From positions 1-37,041 of the forward strand of contig DASRVH010000080.1 in the NCBI GenBank assembly GCA_035655155.1: a DNA stretch of 37,041 bases, read 5' to 3'. Shown here one piece after another: positions 26,266 through 34,086 of the stretch. A program made the translations under genes and the position numbers. Within the stretch, counting starts at the first letter, position 1; each line of letters opens with the position of its first letter. This DNA is from Lentisalinibacter sp035655155 (GTDB taxonomy: Bacteria > Pseudomonadota > Gammaproteobacteria > Steroidobacterales > Woeseiaceae). The notes below the pieces were generated by a model. The model made no database searches. It was not told where the DNA came from and was given only the letters and a program-made list of their open reading frames with translations.

Positions 26266-28038
26266 GTGGAACCAATCTGCAACCTCATTCAGACATCCAT
26301 GGATGCGCCCAGCCCGATAACCGATGTCGTGGTCTTCCCGAGGTCGGAGTTTCTCGTCGGACCCCCGGCTCTCGGCCACATAAAGAGCGTGGCGCTCATG
26401 CGGCTGGAGGACGCGACCGTCTGGATGCTGATGCTCCAGAAAGCCGCCTGGACGGATGAACGGCTGAGCGCCGCCGCCGAGAGCCTGGCTCGCGTCTCGG
26501 CGCAGGCGTTCACAAAGAGCTCGATCGAGTCCCTGCTGCGTAAAGATCTCGGGGTCGGATCGCTTTCCCTGGCGCCTCCGCCGATTCGTCGCATCGATGA
26601 GCGCCTCTGGGAGATCGAGAAAGTCGCATTTGCGTACGTCAGAGGGCCGACCGCGAGAGGCACGGCCGCGGGGATTCCCGAAACCCGGCTCGCAAAGCGT
26701 GAGTGGACCGCCCGGGCAGAGTTGCGACACGATCTCGGCGAGGCGCTGCGGAGTTTCCGCAGGTTGATGGACCCCGAGGTGCTGCCCATGGCCAGCACCG
26801 GCCGGCGCTTCGATCTGCGGGTCTACAACTACCTCGCACACAGTCGGTTTCAGCGCTATCGCCTGCAGTTCGCCAAGACGTTCCCCAGCCTGCTACTGAC
26901 GGCCGTCGTCGCGGAACCCCGGAGCTTCGGGGAAGACCTGCGCTCATTCGTCGACTCGGGCGCCCCGTTGATAAAGGGCCTGGCCGCCCGCTGGAATGTC
27001 CGCCCGGGTGTGGTCCGCCATCTCGTCGGTCGGGACTGGAATAGCGTCGGTCAGCAATGGTCGAGGGACGCCAGGGGACTGGCGGTGGCGCTCGACGCAT
27101 TGCATCCCCAGGATCTCCCCGGCGACGACCCCGCGGAGTGGGAGGCATTCAATCGTATCGCCGTCACCGGCCAGCGGTTGTTTCTCCGGCCGATCTGGGA
27201 ATCGGCCGCGGGGCTCAAGTGGCTGAGAGTCTGCGTTCGCCTGTCGAGGCGCGGCGACGAACAGACCCTGGATCGCTGGCTACCCGGCTGGAACGACATC
27301 GAGCAGATTACCCGGTTCCGGGCAGCCCTCACCCGGACCGTGCGCCAGGAGACGGGCGATGCGCCGTTGGCTGCCGGGAACGATAATGGCGCTGCCGTCA
27401 TCGATGCGATCGACAGGGTCGTGTTGCAGATCGCGGATCAGGGACTGGGCGAGGTCGCCTCCCTGTTCGCGGAGGAGGTGGCGCGGACGAGAAGATGCGA
27501 TGCCGTCTGGAGAATTCACGCCCGCGAGACCCTGATGCCATTGGTCCCGGAGGACTTCGTTTCCGCGGATGGCACGACGCGGGTGACGCCGCTATGTACC
27601 GATCGCGAACTCCGGGCGCACGGCGCCAGGATGCGGAACTGTCTGCGCTCCACTTCTGCATTCTCGGTGGCTCGCCTGTCGCGGCTCGGAACCGTGTTCA
27701 TCGTCGGCCTATACGACGTACACTCGGGCAAGGCGTTGTCGACGGCGGAGATCAGGGCAGTCCCGGCCCGCCAGGGTACGGCGTATCGCCTGGTGACCGA
27801 GCAACACACGGCCAGTGCGAATCGGACGCCGTCCAGTCGATGTATCGACACTCTCCAGCAGTTCCTCTGCCATTCCCGGAGCGAGGAGGTCCGGGCGCAT
27901 CTGACGGAGCAATGGAGGGCGCTGCGGCACCTCGGCATCACGGATTACGCCCCACCGACGCCCTCGCCCCGCGCACTGCGCAATACGCTGGGCGAGCAGG
28001 TCTACGAGAGTCTGCTCGGCCGTGTACGCGCCGGTTGA
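26266..28038 (+). CDS. PcfJ-like domain protein, function unknown
   Basis: This protein of about 590 residues resembles PcfJ-domain proteins only near its end. Residues about 443-500 carry LCTDRELRAHGARMRNCLRS, then VFIVGLYDVHSGKALSTAEI, matching the PcfJ pattern of a helix with Gly-x-x-Met-x-x-Cys followed by a strand pair around a stored or shown amino acid sequence. The first 420 residues are a helical domain rich in Arg and Trp with no motif I know. There is no signal or TM segment. The start is uncertain: GTG 26266 has GAGCGAG upstream; ATG 26299 (MDAPSPITDVVVF) and ATG 26149 are alternatives. PcfJ was named from an enterococcal conjugative plasmid, but no conjugation genes are near. It precedes mrcB by 67 bp, perhaps by chance. 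Confidence 0.6.
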   Translation: MEPICNLIQTSMDAPSPITDVVVFPRSEFLVGPPALGHIKSVALMRLEDATVWMLMLQKAAWTDERLSAAAESLARVSAQAFTKSSIESLLRKDLGVGSLSLAPPPIRRIDERLWEIEKVAFAYVRGPTARGTAAGIPETRLAKREWTARAELRHDLGEALRSFRRLMDPEVLPMASTGRRFDLRVYNYLAHSRFQRYRLQFAKTFPSLLLTAVVAEPRSFGEDLRSFVDSGAPLIKGLAARWNVRPGVVRHLVGRDWNSVGQQWSRDARGLAVALDALHPQDLPGDDPAEWEAFNRIAVTGQRLFLRPIWESAAGLKWLRVCVRLSRRGDEQTLDRWLPGWNDIEQITRFRAALTRTVRQETGDAPLAAGNDNGAAVIDAIDRVVLQIADQGLGEVASLFAEEVARTRRCDAVWRIHARETLMPLVPEDFVSADGTTRVTPLCTDRELRAHGARMRNCLRSTSAFSVARLSRLGTVFIVGLYDVHSGKALSTAEIRAVPARQGTAYRLVTEQHTASANRTPSSRCIDTLQQFLCHSRSEEVRAHLTEQWRALRHLGITDYAPPTPSPRALRNTLGEQVYESLLGRVRAG

Positions 28039-28105
28039 CCGGGCGATGCTGCCCGATTAGTGGCATGCTGTGCGCCGTTCGTAATCGGGGCGACAGCCGT
28101 CGCGT

Positions 28106-30397
28106 ATGCAAGAGCTGAAGCAAATATTCCTGCGGGCGCCCGGGCGCTGGATCATAGCCGCCCTGCTGGGCGCGCTGCTGATCCACGTGCTCGTGGTCGG
28201 CATCGGCGCGATCCGCCAGTTCGAGGATCGCCGCTGGGACATCCCCGCCGGCGTCTACGCGGCTCCGCTGGAGTTATACGCCGGCCTGCCCCTCGATGCG
28301 CCTGGTCTGTCCACCGCGCTCGACCAGCTCGGCTTCCGGCAGGTCGACGTCGTCGCAAGACCGGGACAGTACGCGCTCGAGCCGAACCGGGTCACGCTCT
28401 GGACGCGGGCCTTCCGGTTCTGGGACAGGGTCGACCCCGCGGCACGGCACACCGTCAACTTCGGCGGTGGGCGCATACGCTCGCTCGAGAACGCCAATGG
28501 CGAACGAATGGCGCTGCTGCGGCTCGAACCGATGCGCCTGGGCAGCATCTTCGCCACCCATCACGAGGATCGCCTTCTGGTGGAACCGGACGCGATTCCG
28601 CCCATCCTCGTGGATGCGCTGAAAGCGGTTGAGGACCGCAAGTTCGATCGGCACTTCGGCCTGGACCTGACCGCGATCCTGCGAGCCGCATGGGTGAACC
28701 TGCGCAGCGGGGAAATCCGGCAGGGCGGCAGCACTTTGACCCAGCAACTGGTCAAGAGTTATTTCCTCGACGGCCGCAGGACCTTCCGCCGCAAGTACCG
28801 GGAAGCCATCATGGCGATGGCGCTGGAGCTGCGCTACGACAAGGAAGCGCTGCTGCACGCCTACGTCAACGAGATCTATCTCGGCCAGCAGGGTGCGCGC
28901 GCCATCCATGGTTTCGGGCTCGCGAGCGAATTCTATTTCGGCAAATACCTGTCGCAACTCGAATTGCACGAGACCGCGCTGCTCGTTGCGCTGGTCAAGG
29001 GGCCTTCGTACTACGACCCCAGGCGCCACCCCGAGCGCGCGTTGCAACGTCGCAACCTGGTATTGAAGACGCTCGCCGAGCTCGAGGTCGTCGACAATAA
29101 CGCCGCCGCCGAGTCGATCGACCGGGAGCTGGGTGTTACCGCGCGATCGCGCGTGGGGTCACGCTACCAGCCGGCGTACATGGACCTGGTCCGCCGGCAG
29201 CTCGCCGCCGAGTACTCTGACGAGAGCATTGCGACGAAGGGCTTGCGGGTATTCACGAGCCTGGACCCGGGCGTGCAATGGCTTGCCGAGCGAGAACTGG
29301 TCGATGGCCTCGAACGCCTGCAGTCGGAGGACGAAGAGGCAGCCGCCCTCGAAGGCGCAGCCATAGTGACGCAACCCGCAACAGGCGCGGTGATTGCGAT
29401 GGTCGGCGGCCGCGAGATCGCCGCTGACGGCTTCAACCGCGCGCTCGACGCAAAAAGGCCCGTGGGTTCGCTGATCAAGCCGTTTGTTTATCTCGCGGCG
29501 CTGCAGTCGGGCGAGTACACGCTCGCGAACACCGTCGAGGACGCGCCGATCGAAGTGGTGATGGAGAGCGGCCGGAGGTGGCTCCCGCAGAATTTTTCTC
29601 GCGAATCACATGGCGAAGTATCGCTGCTTCAGGCGCTCGCGGCATCTTACAACCAGGCGACGGTGCGGCTCGGGCTCGCAACCGGTATCGAGCCGCTGCT
29701 GGAGATACTCGTGGAGTTCGGCCTGGAGGAACCGCCACCCGCTTATCCGTCGTTGCTGCTGGGGGCCGTGGAGTTGTCGCCGTTCCAAGTGGCCGGCCTC
29801 TACAGCACGCTGGCGAACGACGGCTTTCGCACACCGCTGACCGCGGTGCGTTCGGTGGTCGATACCGAGGGCCAGCCTTTGAGCCGGACCGCACTCGAGG
29901 TCGAGCAGGTCGCGGACCCGAACGCTGTGCACCAGCTGAACCGGGGGCTGGTCGAGGTCATGCAGCGGGGCACGGGGCGATCATCCAGGGCCTACCTTCC
30001 CGACGGCCTCGCGGTTGCGGGCAAGACCGGCACGTCGGACGACTTGCGCGACAGCTGGTTCGCGGGCTTCAGTGGAGACCACCTCGCCGTCGTCTGGATA
30101 GGTCGTGACGACAACGAACCGACGGGACTCACCGGGGCTGCCGGCGCGTTGTCCGTCTGGGCACCGATGATCGCGGCCATGCCGGCGACGACGAGCTATG
30201 ACCCGGCGTATTCGGCGGACCTGGAGCCCACGTGGATCGACTACGATACCGGCCTGAAATCCCGTCGCGGCTGCGGCAATGCCGTGCAGATCCTCGTGCC
30301 AGAGGGCACCCGGCTGGGACGCCAACCCGGCTGCCGCAACGTGCTCGGCGAGATCGGCGAGCGAGTACGCGACGTAATTGAATCCCTGGGGAACTGA
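28106..30397 (+). CDS. mrcB: penicillin-binding protein 1B (bifunctional transglycosylase/transpeptidase)
   Basis: This 763-residue class A PBP polymerises glycan strands and crosslinks peptides in the periplasm. A short cytoplasmic tail and TM helix (about 16-38) precede a UB2H-like regulatory domain (50-140). The GT51 transglycosylase domain has catalytic Glu176 in VEDRKFDRHFG and the second motif GGSTLTQQL. The transpeptidase domain has Ser455-x-x-Lys458 (GSLIKP), Ser514-Tyr-Asn516 and Lys640-Thr-Gly-Thr. The length and UB2H region identify PBP1B rather than PBP1A (no OB insert). The start ATG lies 67 bp after the PcfJ-like stop. The downstream lipoprotein starts five bases after its stop, so the two are co-transcribed. 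Confidence 0.95.
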   Translation: MQELKQIFLRAPGRWIIAALLGALLIHVLVVGIGAIRQFEDRRWDIPAGVYAAPLELYAGLPLDAPGLSTALDQLGFRQVDVVARPGQYALEPNRVTLWTRAFRFWDRVDPAARHTVNFGGGRIRSLENANGERMALLRLEPMRLGSIFATHHEDRLLVEPDAIPPILVDALKAVEDRKFDRHFGLDLTAILRAAWVNLRSGEIRQGGSTLTQQLVKSYFLDGRRTFRRKYREAIMAMALELRYDKEALLHAYVNEIYLGQQGARAIHGFGLASEFYFGKYLSQLELHETALLVALVKGPSYYDPRRHPERALQRRNLVLKTLAELEVVDNNAAAESIDRELGVTARSRVGSRYQPAYMDLVRRQLAAEYSDESIATKGLRVFTSLDPGVQWLAERELVDGLERLQSEDEEAAALEGAAIVTQPATGAVIAMVGGREIAADGFNRALDAKRPVGSLIKPFVYLAALQSGEYTLANTVEDAPIEVVMESGRRWLPQNFSRESHGEVSLLQALAASYNQATVRLGLATGIEPLLEILVEFGLEEPPPAYPSLLLGAVELSPFQVAGLYSTLANDGFRTPLTAVRSVVDTEGQPLSRTALEVEQVADPNAVHQLNRGLVEVMQRGTGRSSRAYLPDGLAVAGKTGTSDDLRDSWFAGFSGDHLAVVWIGRDDNEPTGLTGAAGALSVWAPMIAAMPATTSYDPAYSADLEPTWIDYDTGLKSRRGCGNAVQILVPEGTRLGRQPGCRNVLGEIGERVRDVIESLGN

Positions 30398-30402
30398 CCA
30401 CT

Positions 30403-30810
30403 ATGCGCCTTCTGCTGTTCGTCCTGCTCTTCGGTCTGTCGGCCTGTGCCAATCTGCCGTTCGATCCTTCGCCGAGCCCCGCGGCCGGAGATTCTGCCAG
30501 CGTCGCCGGGGAGCGAGTGGAACCGGAAACCAGGAGCGGTTCCGCCGAGGCGGTGCGGGAACTCGTTGCGAGCAGCAGGGCGTCCCGGGCAGGCGGCGAT
30601 TATTCCCGTGCGCTCGCGGACATCGAGCGTGCCATTCGCATCGAACCGCGTAATCCCTACCTGTGGCTGGAACTCGGTGAGACCCACCTTATCCGGAACG
30701 ATCCGCGGCAGGCCGCTGCCACTGCAAGAAAGGCCATGAGTGTCGCAGGCCCGGACGGCGCCGCGAAGGCGGCGGCAGAAGATCTGCTGGAGCGGGCGTC
30801 CCGGCGTTGA
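30403..30810 (+). CDS. lpoP: TPR outer-membrane lipoprotein, probable PBP1B activator LpoP
   Basis: This 135-residue lipoprotein has signal MRLLLFVLLFGLSAC (lipobox LSAC, Cys15), an Asp-free +2 residue (Ala) that favours outer-membrane sorting, a Pro/Ser/Glu-rich spacer (20-48), and two TPR-like helix pairs (about 50-130; YSRALADIERAIRIEPRNP). In Pseudomonas and Acinetobacter the PBP1B activator LpoP is a TPR lipoprotein encoded right after the PBP1B gene; size, architecture and position agree. It would reach across the periplasm to stimulate PBP1B. Assignment rests on synteny and domain architecture, not on alignment. It is tail to tail with the VOC gene, 22 bp apart. Confidence 0.78.
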   Translation: MRLLLFVLLFGLSACANLPFDPSPSPAAGDSASVAGERVEPETRSGSAEAVRELVASSRASRAGGDYSRALADIERAIRIEPRNPYLWLELGETHLIRNDPRQAAATARKAMSVAGPDGAAKAAAEDLLERASRR

Positions 30811-30832
30811 TCCGTCGGCTCCGGGCCCGGTT

Positions 30833-31402
30833 TCAGACAATGCCATGGGCCTCGGGAATAGCTGACGGCTTCCCTTCGGGCCGTGCTGTCAGCTCGGCTT
30901 CACTGGCGCCCGCGCGATAACGTGCCAGGAGCGCCTCAGGGTCCACTTCAACCCCGACGGGATTCTCTGCGAACGCTCCACTTCGCATATAGTCGAAGGC
31001 GTCTTTGGAACCGCAGGATTCAACCTGAAGCTCAATTCGATTACCGTCCGGGTCCTGGTAATAGAAGGAAAGCGTGAAGCCGTGATGAACTGCCCAGTAG
31101 GGAGTGAGTCCCTGCTCCTCGAGTCTCGCGTAGGTGTCGAGCAAGTCTGCCGCCGAGGCGTAGGTGTACGCGATATGGTTGACACCGATATCACCGGGGC
31201 CAGAATCCGCGGGCCTGTCAGGCTTCAGCACGTCGAGATTCGCGATTGCAAAGCGATGGCTCTCCTCGTCATAGGTCAGAAATGCGAGGGCGGGATCCCC
31301 GTGCACAATCTCCGCGCCGAAGACCGTCATATACCACGACTTCATTTCCTCGAAACGACGCGTCATGAATACAGCATGCGAAAAGACTGGGGCCGTTGCC
31401 AT
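30833..31402 (-). CDS. VOC family protein (glyoxalase/extradiol dioxygenase fold)
   Basis: This 189-residue protein has two betaalphabetabetabeta modules of the vicinal-oxygen-chelate fold. Likely metal ligands are His9 (FSHAVFMT), His76 (GVNHIAYTY) and Glu124 (DPDGNRIELQ), the 2-His-1-Glu set of extradiol dioxygenases and glyoxalases. The single domain pair is the size of one-domain type dioxygenase-like proteins often annotated as biphenyl-diol dioxygenase homologues. It may act on an aromatic or aldehyde substrate; no neighbour suggests which. GGGGGAG precedes the ATG. The C-terminal 35 residues, Ala/Glu/Pro-rich, extend past the fold. Its leader contains the hairpin at 31429-31451. Confidence 0.87.
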   Translation of the reverse strand: MATAPVFSHAVFMTRRFEEMKSWYMTVFGAEIVHGDPALAFLTYDEESHRFAIANLDVLKPDRPADSGPGDIGVNHIAYTYASAADLLDTYARLEEQGLTPYWAVHHGFTLSFYYQDPDGNRIELQVESCGSKDAFDYMRSGAFAENPVGVEVDPEALLARYRAGASEAELTARPEGKPSAIPEAHGIV

Positions 31403-31428
31403 GTTTTATCTCCCCCTGATTGAGATGA

Positions 31429-31460
31429 CTGGCCACTTTCGGCCAGTGGCCCTCAGTCTA
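31429..31460 (-). promoter_or_regulatory. nested inverted repeats plus -10-like motif upstream of the VOC gene
   Basis: On the plus strand CTGGCC (31429-31434) pairs with GGCCAG (31441-31446), and GGCCAC (31431-31436) pairs with GTGGCC (31446-31451). The two dyads overlap. On the minus strand GCTAGACTG, with TAGACT at 31455-31460, stands just upstream, so the dyads would fall at or right after the transcription start. They could be a repressor operator or switchable leader hairpins. Confidence 0.45.
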
Positions 31461-31519
31461 GCTCACGGTTCAGGAAAACGCCCTTATCGGCGATCCGGCG
31501 AATACGCAGTCCGGAGCAG

Positions 31520-31790
31520 TCAGTCCGGCTGAAAGTACGGGTAACCATCCGGGTCGTAGAGGTAGCCGATTTGCTCTCCAATCACTGCAAGCCACTGATT
31601 AACTCAGGCGACGTTGGTTTCACGGACTTGCGGCAGCAAAGAGACTTCGACAGCAATCATAACGGCGAGCCCGGCCAGGTATGTGGAATGAAAGGAGCCG
31701 CGACGGTCAGCGTTACAGTGGCGGGCACATTCGAAACAGGCTTGCCAGTGGCGGAAACTCTTGTGGTCTGAAATGATCGAATCAGCATCA
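31520..31790 (-). pseudogene. probable decayed ORF with one in-frame stop
   Basis: On the minus strand a frame ending with FHSTYLAGLAVMIAVEVSL and QVRETNVA stops at TGA (31604-31606), then continues open in the same frame for 27 codons, ending YLYDPDGYPYFQPD and a second TGA at 31520. The tail has coding-like codon choice and a distinctive aromatic composition. A single TGG to TGA change would join the two parts. A strong GGAGGT site precedes an ATG at 31788, but in another frame, so a frameshift is also needed. I do not recognise the family. It lies in the somewhat AT-richer gap between the VOC and AraC genes. Confidence 0.3.
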
Positions 31791-31813
31791 GACACCTCCA
31801 ACCGGTTCACGCT

Positions 31814-32890
31814 ATGCCTGATCCAGTCGATACCGTTCTGCGAACGGTGGCCGTCATGGCCGCGATCCTGCTGGCTTCGCTCTTGTTCGCGTCCGCCAGA
31901 CAACGACCGGCAGCGCTCCCGGGCGCGTTATTCTGCCTCGCCGTGGCCGCTTTCTTCGTGACCTCGGCACCCGGCGGCGGCGCCGGGCTCGGCGGCTGGG
32001 GCTACCTGCTGACGGCACTCTGCGTCACGAAGGCCGTCTGGTTCTGGCTCTTCGCCCGCGCCTTGTTCAACGACGACGCGAGACTCGGCAAGAGCCAGCT
32101 CGCGATCGTCGCCGCCGTCGCAGTCGCCGGCACGTGGCAACAGACGGTCTTCCTCGCGAATTTTCGCGCGGGTACGGCGAACGGATGGGAGATCTTGGCG
32201 GGTTACGGCTTTGAGGCGACCCTGCTGTTGTTCGTCCTCCTGGGCGTTCGTGAGGCCTGGCGCGGCCTGGCCGTCGACCTCGTCGAGCGCAGGCGGCGGC
32301 TGCGGCTCGGGTTCATGCTCGCGACCGGCGCCTATCTCACGGCAGCCCTGGGCGTGCAGTCCTACAACCTGTTACAGGGAGTCTCCACGCCGCCGCTTGC
32401 CGCGTGGGCCAACATGACGCTGGTGGCCGCGGCCTGCCTGACCGCTGCCTGGTTCCTGGTACGGCCGCGCAACGAGAGCTGGCTCGATCCGGCGCGCACC
32501 GCCGCGACAGTTGCGCTCACTCGCGCAGAATCCGCGGCTCTCGAAAGACTCGAAGCGGCGCTGGAGTCCGACCGGGTGTTCCTGCAGGAGGGGCTCACCA
32601 TCGGCGCGCTCGCCGAGCATCTCGGTACCCGGGAGCACGTGCTGCGCAAGGTAATAAACCGCGGCATGGGCTATCGAAATTTCAATGACTTCCTGCATGC
32701 ACAGCGCATCCGCCAGGCCTGCGATGAATTGGCTCGCCCCGAGCAGGCCCGGCTCCCGGTGCTGACCATCGCGATGAATGTCGGCTACGGCTCCATCGGC
32801 GCATTCAACCGTGCGTTCAAGGCGCGTATCGGCATGACGCCGACGGAATACCGGCGCAATACGGCCGGGGGCGCTTCGCAGACGCTCTGA
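31814..32890 (+). CDS. membrane-anchored AraC family transcription regulator
   Basis: This 358-residue protein has seven or so TM helices over residues 10-220 (VLRTVAVMAAILLASLLF through NMTLVAAACLTAAWFLV) joined to an AraC-type double helix-turn-helix domain (about 250-350). The DNA-binding part contains LTIGALAEHLGTREHVLRKV, then a second HTH with IAMNVGYGSIGAFNRAFK and the family end GMTPTEYRR. Such proteins bind DNA from the inner membrane and usually control a neighbouring hydrolase or transporter gene. The ATG has only a weak SD. The exported hydrolase gene starts 107 bp downstream in the same direction, with repeated elements in between. Confidence 0.88.
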   Translation: MPDPVDTVLRTVAVMAAILLASLLFASARQRPAALPGALFCLAVAAFFVTSAPGGGAGLGGWGYLLTALCVTKAVWFWLFARALFNDDARLGKSQLAIVAAVAVAGTWQQTVFLANFRAGTANGWEILAGYGFEATLLLFVLLGVREAWRGLAVDLVERRRRLRLGFMLATGAYLTAALGVQSYNLLQGVSTPPLAAWANMTLVAAACLTAAWFLVRPRNESWLDPARTAATVALTRAESAALERLEAALESDRVFLQEGLTIGALAEHLGTREHVLRKVINRGMGYRNFNDFLHAQRIRQACDELARPEQARLPVLTIAMNVGYGSIGAFNRAFKARIGMTPTEYRRNTAGGASQTL

Positions 32891-32900
32891 AAGGCGCCAA

Positions 32901-32960
32901 ATCCGGAAATCGGCAAGGATTCTTCGAGAATCCGGCAAGACCGGCCGGCCGGCGGCCGGC
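32901..32960. promoter_or_regulatory. candidate AraC-type operator upstream of the hydrolase
   Basis: CGGCAAG occurs at 32911-32917 and again at 32933-32939, 22 bp apart (two helical turns), the spacing of tandem AraC-family sites. ATCCGG also occurs twice (32901 and 32930). Between them is a perfect dyad, GGATTCT-tcg-AGAATCC (32917-32933). A second, GC-only hairpin, GCCGGCC-ggc-GGCCGGC, is at 32944-32960, followed by TAGCCT as a possible -10 at 32961-32966. The regulator gene lies immediately upstream. Confidence 0.5.
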
Positions 32961-32997
32961 TAGCCTGCGGTCTCCTGATTGTTTTCGGAGACCCGCT

Positions 32998-34086
32998 ATG
33001 ACTCGACTGATCCTGATCCTGCACCTGGCCCTCGCCGGCGCTGCACTCACCGCTCAGGCCGAAGAGTCGATACCAGGCGTCGCCTCGCATTACGGCGTGG
33101 TGGAGGTGGCCGACGGCTCACGCCTGACGACGATCATCAGCCGGCCGGTCGGGGAGACCGAGCTGCGGCATCCGTTGCTGTTCACTCAGTGGGTGTCCTG
33201 CGACTCCCTGGAATACCGGCCGGGCTCGAACTCGTCCGAGTTGCTCGCCGCACTGGCTCGTGACTCCGGGCTCGCCCTCGTGCGCGTCGAGCGTACGGCG
33301 CTCGACGGAACCGGGCCGGCCTGCGAGAACCTGGACTACGACACGGAGCTCGCACACTACACCGAGGCGTTCACGCATCTGCTGGAAGACGAGCGCATCG
33401 ATGCCGGCCGTGTCTATCTCTACGGCTCCAGCCTGGGCTCGACGACCGCGCCTCTCGTCGCGAACCGCCTCCAGGACGCGGGCTTCGATATCGCCGGCGT
33501 CGTCGTCCAGGGCGGCGGAGCGGTCACCTACCTCGAACGCATGCTCAACTTCGACCGCATCTATCTCGAGCGGCGCCCGGATGCCGTGGCCCCCGCCGAC
33601 ATCCACGACGAGATGCTGCGGCGGGCGAGATTCCACTACGAGTATCTCGTGCGCAAGCGTCATCCCGACGACGTCGCGAGTGACAGCCGCGAGATGGCCG
33701 CTGTCCGCGAGGACATCCTCGGCATGGGGGACGAAGACCACTACGGGCGACCCTTCGCCTGGCATCAGCAGGCGGCGTCACACAACTTTCTGGCGGCTTG
33801 GGCCGCGCTGGACGCCCCGGTGCTCGTGATATTCAACGCATTCGACCAGTTCGAGGCCCGGCACGGGCACGAGTTGATCGCCGATACGGTGAATCGTGAA
33901 CGGCCGGGGACGGCGACATTCGTCGAGCGCCCGAATGTCGGCCACAGCGGCAACCGCTACGCCACGATCGAGGATGCCTATGCATGGCGGGACGGCACGA
34001 AGGCCTGGGAGGGAGCGGCGACGCTCATCGTGGACTGGCTGCGGCACTCTCCACCGAACGTCAGTCCTGTCGCAACACACCGGTGA
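32998..34086 (+). CDS. exported alpha/beta hydrolase
   Basis: This 362-residue protein has a signal peptide (MTRLILILHLALAGAALTAQA, cleaved near residue 21) and an alpha/beta-hydrolase core. The nucleophile elbow is YLYGSSLGS (Ser145), and the probable acid and histidine are Asp283 (NAFDQFEARHG) and His317 (NVGHSGNRY). The N-terminal beta strands (LTTIISRPVG, HPLLFTQWVSCDS) fit the family. It probably splits an ester or amide in the periplasm; the substrate is unknown. GGAG precedes the ATG by eight bases. It is probably controlled by the membrane AraC regulator upstream. Its last 26 nt overlap the convergent beta-helix gene. Confidence 0.85.
   Translation: MTRLILILHLALAGAALTAQAEESIPGVASHYGVVEVADGSRLTTIISRPVGETELRHPLLFTQWVSCDSLEYRPGSNSSELLAALARDSGLALVRVERTALDGTGPACENLDYDTELAHYTEAFTHLLEDERIDAGRVYLYGSSLGSTTAPLVANRLQDAGFDIAGVVVQGGGAVTYLERMLNFDRIYLERRPDAVAPADIHDEMLRRARFHYEYLVRKRHPDDVASDSREMAAVREDILGMGDEDHYGRPFAWHQQAASHNFLAAWAALDAPVLVIFNAFDQFEARHGHELIADTVNRERPGTATFVERPNVGHSGNRYATIEDAYAWRDGTKAWEGAATLIVDWLRHSPPNVSPVATHR

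Noticed and set aside
28041..28057. CGGGC-GATGCT-GCCCG hairpin after the PcfJ-like gene as terminator
   Set aside because: No T tract follows; it may equally be part of the mrcB promoter region.
31604..31606. In-frame TGA as selenocysteine
   Set aside because: No Cys/Sec-type motif or SECIS-like hairpin directly downstream; a nonsense change is simpler.
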